This document shows positions 58,990 through 64,000 of a stretch of DNA of 64,000 nucleotides, one piece after another; the first letter of the stretch is position 1; each line of letters opens with the position of its first letter. A program made the translations under genes and the position numbers. The stretch lies in the NCBI GenBank assembly GCA_037954665.1, contig JBBMOL010000023.1, positions 6,510,001-6,574,000 on the forward strand, read 5' to 3'. The notes under the pieces were generated by a model. The model was given only the letters and a program-made list of their open reading frames with translations, ran no database searches and had not been told where the DNA came from. Source of the DNA: Laguncularia racemosa (taxonomy: Eukaryota > Streptophyta > Magnoliopsida > Myrtales > Combretaceae).

Positions 58990-61900
58990 TGCATAGATGT
59001 CATACATGCCCAACTTGTCAAGACATTTTAAGAACATGACTTGAGGCCGCCTTAGTTAGAATATCAGCTAATTAATCTTTAGATCGAATCTTTGGTAGCT
59101 CCAAGGTTTTCTCTTCTAACTTCTCCTTGATGAAAAATCTATCCACCTCTACATGTTTTGTTCAATCATATTGGACTGGATTATGGGCTATGTTACATGC
59201 AACTCTATTGTCACAATACAACTGAATTAGTCATTTAGTAGAATAACCCAACTCTTGCAGAAGGATCTTTAGCCATAAAGCTTCACAAAGTCCAAGTGAC
59301 ATACCCCTAAATTCAGCTTTTGCACTTGAGTGAGAAACAATATTTTGTTTTTACTTCTCTAAGTAACTAGATTACCTCCTACAAATGTAAAGTAGATCTC
59401 CTATCATCTATTGCTCCTACCCAATCAGCATCTGCATACACCTCAATATCTTGATAGTTCACAGTTTTGGTGAACAATATTCCTTTTCTAAGAGCAGATT
59501 TTATATATCTCAAAATATGCATGACAACAATCATATGTTGTTCACCAAGATTATGCGTATATTAACTTGCAACGCTTAATGCATAGGCAAGGTCTGGTCT
59601 TGTGTATGTTAAGCACTTCAACCTTCCTACGAGTCTTTGATATCTTTCTTTGTCAATTGGCACTTGATCTATTTCAATACATAACTTCAAGCCTTCTTCT
59701 ATTAGAGAATTAACTGGTTGACATGTTGACATACCTGTTTCCTATAATAAATCTAATGCATATTTTCTCTAAGATAAGAAAATACCTTTCTTAGATCTAG
59801 AGACTTCAATTCCAAGAAAATATTTCAAGGAACCAAGGTCTTTCATTTCAATTTTTTTTTTTGACAAGTAGTCCTGTAATACCTTCCTTTCTTCTGCATC
59901 ATTTCCTATAATCACCATGTCATCCACATATACAATAAGGGTAGTGATCTTACCTTATCTTTTCTTCAAAAACAAAGTGTGGTATGAGTTGCATTGATGG
60001 TATTCAAATGCTTTCATAAACTTTGTGAATCTTCCAAACCATGCTCTTGGAGATTGTTTCAGTTGATATGATGATTTCTTCAGTTTACACACCTTTTTGC
60101 TATGTCATTCCGGTGTCATACATCATGGGGGAAGTTCCATATAAATTTCTTTAGTTAATTCTCCATGTAAAAAAGCATTTTTAACATCAAATTGCTGTAG
60201 TGGCCAATCCAAGTTTGCAGCTAAAGACAATAATACTCAAACAGTGTTAATTTTAGCTATAGGTGCAAAAGTCTCTGTATAATCAATACCATAGGCTTAT
60301 GTATAACCATTCGCCACCAATCTTGCTTTGAATTGTTCAACAGTGCCATCTACTTTATACTTCACAGTATAAATCCTCGACAACACACCGGTTTCTTTCC
60401 TTATGGACAATTAACCAAATCCTAAGTTTTAGTCTTTTGCAAAGAGCTCATTTCCTCATTCATAGCATCTTTCCATCTTGGATCAGCTAATGCTTCTTGC
60501 ACACTATTAGGAATATAGTAGATAATTGATTCACAAATGTCTGATTTGGTTTAGATAGATTTTGGTTTAGCACATAATGGCTCATAAGATATTTAACTTT
60601 ACTATAGATTCCAGGTTCCTATGTAGGTTTAGGAATAGTTGTTTTATGGGTAACTCAACTTCAAGAATAGGAACATCCTCAGCAGGTGATTGGTGTGATG
60701 TATCAGCAGGAAATTTAACCTCTTCATTTGGAAAACTTGTATTATGTGATTCAATTATCTCTTTAGTTTTAGTTGATCTTGAATTTTGTGTTTCAACAAT
60801 TTCGAATTCTTTATCCATAATAAGGTCCAAAGTAACATCACTGCTATAATCAAGATAATCAAGATTCTAAATTTCCTTTTGATACTCCCTTTGAAGTTTA
60901 GAATCTGTAGAAAGTTACATTGAATCTTCATGAAAAACCACATCCATTGTTACAAACATACATTGTGTTGGAGGATGATAACACTTGTACCCTTTTTGAT
61001 GCATGGCATATCCTAGGAAAACATAGAGTAAAGCTCGTGAATCCAACTTATTTTGTTGATGTTTGTGAAGATGGACAAATACGACACACCCAAAAACATG
61101 AGTAAGTAAATCAGGAACCGTTGGAGTAACCACAACATTAGTAAGTGCTTTAAATGGTGTTTGAAAGTTAATGGAGCTTGAAGGAGTTTGATCAATTAAG
61201 TGAACTGCAAACATAAGAGATTCTCCTTAATAGGACAGTGGCATATGCACTTCAATTGAAACAGCTCGAATAACTTCTAGTAAATGACAGTTTTTCTATT
61301 CTGAGACTCCATTTTGTTGAGGGGTATTAGCACAAGTTGTTTGGTTAACAATTCCTTGCACTTCTAAAAACAGTTGAAGTTTAGAACTTTGATATTCCCC
61401 TCCATTATCACTTCTTAGAACTTGAATATGCCCATTATACTAAGTTTTAACCATTTTATGAAATTTCTAAAATAACAAGTTTACTTCACTTTTAGACTTC
61501 ATTAACCACAACCAAGTTATCTGAGTATAGTCATTAATAAAAGTAATAAACCAATGTGAACCACTCAATGTTGGAATTTTGGATGGACCCTACAAATCAT
61601 AGTGAATGACCATAAATGGAAAAAGACTTTTATTTAATCTTAATGGAAATGAAGTTCTATGACTTTTTGCAAGATCACATACATCAAAATAGAAACTAGA
61701 AAGATCAACATGTTTAAATAAGCTAGGGAACAATTTTTTAAGATATCCAAAAGATGGATGCCCCATCCTTTTATGCCAGAGCCAAATTTCATATTAATTC
61801 TTCTTCTCTTTCATGCCTTCTACTGCTAAAACTTCATGCAACTTGTTAGAGCTTTTTGATGTCAAGTCTAAGTAGTACAATTTTCCTCGCCTAACACCAC

Positions 61901-63200
61901 AACCAATCATCTGCTTTGTTTAGATGTCCTTAAAAACACAAGAGTCAAGCTAAAAAATTACAATACAAGATAATGCTTTGGTTATTTGAGAAACAGATAA
62001 GAGATTATAATCTAAAGATGGAACAACCAACATAGAATCAAGGTTTAAAGTATTAGTGAGTGATAAAGAACCTTCCCTAATAACTGAGGATTCATTACCA
62101 TCAGCAGTAAAAATGGTTTTTTGTGAAGAGGTTCTAAGATTTGTAACCTATCTTAATTAAACGTAACATGATCAGAAGAACCAGAATCAATTATCCATGT
62201 ATTATTAAAAACAAGTACAGAAACATTCAAGGCCTTACCACAAGTTTCAGTAGTTGTAATCAACATGGAACCTTCTTTAGTAGTATTATCATTATTTCAG
62301 TAATAATAGTGACTGAGTTCTTGGAATTCTTTCTTCAAGATGCTCTACTATCATCCCACCATTCTAGATATCCCACAAGTTCATAGCAACGCTCCTTTAT
62401 ATGTCTAGTCCGATTGCAATGCGTACACTTGTATTTAGATTTTCCCATACCTTTGGTAGTCTTTGGTTTATTTTGAGTCATCATTACTACAACTTCAGTG
62501 TTTCCAATATCGGCATTTAAAGTCACACAACGTATTGCTTCTCATTGAATTAATGAATAACATTCTTCCAAACCTAGAACTAGTTCTTTGCATAAAAGTT
62601 TCCCACCAACTTGATTAAAATCACTATCCAAGCTAGCGAGAAATATATGCACTCGTAATCATTCAATGGATTTTTGATTTGGTGTTACATCATTAGGATC
62701 CTTCATGACCACTTTATCTTGATGGTCCAAATCTTGAAAAATCTTAACTAGTTCTCCATAATATATAGAAAGAGACTTCCCTTTTTTTTTTTTTTTTGCT
62801 GTAAAAGCCTTTTGGTTTAAGGAAAAAACTTATGATTCATCACTTCCATCATAAAAAGCTTTTGATAATGCACTCCAAATCTCATGAGCAGTAGGTAGAC
62901 ATAAATACTTTTTCATTATTTCAAGCTTCATGGACATTAATAACCATCATTTCACTTTTTGGTTTCCAGCATACCATTTTTCATATCCATTGTCGGACTC
63001 GTTTAGTTGTTTCATCTTGCCACGAATGTAAGAGACTTCTTTCTTTCAGCAATATGTATCTCCATTAGTTGAGACCAAACATCATAGTTTAATTCATTAA
63101 GAATTATTCCTGCATTAAAAACACCTTCCAATTGCACAATTACTAGAATTGATTTAATTCCAGAAGATTTAACACCTCTATCACTCATTTTGATTTTGTT
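58990..63200 (-). pseudogene. copia gag-pol polyprotein, many stops
   Basis: Minus-strand text from gag start MSDRGVKSSG near 63190 through YLCLPTAHEIWSALSKAF (about 62900), zinc knuckle CTHCNRTRHIKERC (about 62430-62390), integrase text 61900-61000, and RT starting near 60390 (YKVDGTVEQFKARLVANGYT, GIDYTETFAP, LQQFDVKNAFLHG). The catalytic YVDDM is at about 59930, followed by LKYFLGIEV and RNase H text (LVGRLKCLTYTRPDLAYA, DADWVG, RRST). Stops and frame changes recur throughout. Polyprotein order and motifs identify the copia superfamily clearly. Confidence 0.9.
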
Positions 63201-63218
63201 TTAGAATTTAAAGGGGTA

Positions 63219-63231
63219 GGCTCTTATACCA
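63219..63231 (-). other. copia primer-binding site
   Basis: Minus strand TGGTATAAGAGCC directly at the LTR end, one base off the tRNA-Met-type TGGTATCAGAGCC. Confidence 0.8.
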
Positions 63232-63439
63232 ACTTAGAAAGAGAACTGTATTTTTCATCACAATTTTCTATATTGCCAGCATATACAAAAGAGAATTTTA
63301 TAACACAATTGAGCTAGAAATTAGGAGAATAATTAGCTCTAAACTAAGTAAGAAAAGATTTACAATAGTTGTATAACCTCTAATCTAGGAAAGAAAGAGA
63401 GATTTACGGAGAGAGATTTAAGGAAAGAAAATCTCGATA
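63232..63439 (-). repeat. copia 5' LTR
   Basis: Homologous to 58780-58973. It is longer mainly through a local duplication of a GAGAGATTTA motif near 63400-63420. Confidence 0.88.
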
Positions 63440-63444
63440 GTAAA
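63440..63444 (+). repeat. copia target-site duplication GTAAA, right
   Basis: Identical to 58775-58779. Confidence 0.75.
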
Positions 63445-64000
63445 CTCAGAAGAAGTTCTTACAACTAAAGCAGTCTAAGATGTTGACCTCCAATTAGGCT
63501 AATGGAGGGGAAAGGTAAAGTTAGAAGTCATCCCCTTAGATAACTATAAGCTAGTAATTAGGATGTACTTTTTTGACTGAGTGTGTGCTCAAATCCCACC
63601 ATCTACTAATTGTATCTTGATCTTGGATCAAGAAAAGAAATGTGTGGTCCTAGTTAGCCATAACTCGAGTTGAGCTAAGAAACTTTTGTGTTAAGTGTAG
63701 ACTACTAATAAGCAAAAAATGTAGAAGCCTATAGACCCTAGTTCAAAGGAAGTGAACCAAAAGGTATAAGGAGTGCTCAAGTCAAAAGAGAAGGCTTAGA
63801 TAGAGAGGCTCCAAAAGCTTCCCAGATCCAATATACCTAAAGAGAAGGTGGACATGAAGAAAGAGAAGCTTATAAGGGAAGAGGAAAGTACATTAGTCCA
63901 AGGGGTAGAAGACCTTGAGTTTAGAGAAGTACTAAAGGAGATTAGAACCAATTTAGCCTAGGGTCCTCAAACCAAGTTGGTGTTGGAGTAAGGAGGTCAA
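63445..64000 (+). pseudogene. outer gypsy pol, continuation after the copia insertion
   Basis: The protease-downstream text resumes: SEEVLTTKAV, VDLQLG, KVKLEVIPLDNYKLVIRMYFFD, which matches the segment after the retropepsin motif in plant gypsy polyproteins. In-frame stops interrupt it. It then becomes a Lys/Glu-rich stretch and leaves the window before RT. Confidence 0.75.

Larger units (their letters stand above)
58780..63439 (-). mobile_element. Ty1/copia LTR retrotransposon, minus strand, decayed, nested in gypsy
   Basis: On the minus strand: LTR (63439-63232), PBS, gag with zinc knuckle, integrase, reverse transcriptase, RNase H, PPT, LTR (58973-58780). INT before RT is the copia order. 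GTAAA is duplicated at both sides. Many in-frame stops make it inactive. It sits inside the protease region of the outer gypsy element, so it is the younger of the two. Confidence 0.92.
57440..64000 (+). mobile_element. outer Ty3/gypsy element, cut by a copia insertion, runs off the window
   Basis: An LTR-like segment (to about 57858; TATA-like TATAAATAAGG near 57650) is followed by a PBS and gag-pol text. The reading frame around the protease is interrupted by the copia element at 58780-63439 and resumes at 63445. The left LTR border is uncertain because the right LTR lies outside the window. Many stops show it is inactive. Confidence 0.75.

Noticed and set aside
1..64000. CRISPR arrays, rRNA or tRNA genes, telomeric or centromeric satellite arrays
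   Set aside because: No regularly spaced repeats with unique spacers, no tRNA boxes with a foldable cloverleaf, and no long satellite arrays were seen. The tRNA-like strings are retrotransposon primer-binding sites.

Overview
The window is nuclear DNA of a flowering plant, probably a eudicot. It is AT-rich and gene-poor. It has GT-AG introns, plant-type gene families (YABBY, NT-C2, ML-domain), poly-A/T tracts and microsatellites, and layers of LTR retrotransposons plus a hAT DNA transposon. I cannot fix the family or species from sequence alone. Nothing in it is bacterial, organellar or CRISPR-like.

Three host genes are supported. (1) At 1728-2657 (+) lie the last three coding exons of a YABBY transcription factor, whose zinc-finger part must lie upstream of the window. 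(2) At 27106-30768 (+) is a complete four-exon gene for a 778-residue protein with an N-terminal EEIG1/EHBP1-type C2 (NT-C2) domain. (3) At 52847-54910 (-) is a complete four-exon gene for a 150-residue secreted ML (MD-2-related lipid-recognition) protein. I assembled (1) and (3) from splice signals and conserved motifs; no long ORF shows them. The three genes have no visible functional link.

The rest is mostly mobile DNA. A hAT transposon (6063-10950) keeps a perfect 8-bp target duplication and 24-bp inverted ends, but its transposase is broken near the BED finger. A minus-strand solo LTR (about 14408-16399) is related to the LTRs of a Ty3/gypsy element at 34270-42244, which retains both LTRs, PBS, PPT and a stop-riddled gag-pol. 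Copia relics at 42250-49445 are interrupted by a palindromic gypsy-derived insertion (45171-48892) with ~859-bp inverted arms and a 5-bp target duplication. At the right edge a gypsy element (from about 57440 to beyond the window) is split inside its protease region by a whole but decayed minus-strand copia element (58780-63439).

The best candidate for something unusual is the palindromic insertion at 45171-48892. Its left end carries a slipped tandem repeat of the LTR-end/primer-binding-site junction, and its right arm is an inverted copy of the pol tail plus LTR. Because the target duplication flanks the whole, it appears to have integrated as one aberrant cDNA. The long intergenic stretches hold tandem duplications and simple repeats but no further gene I can support.
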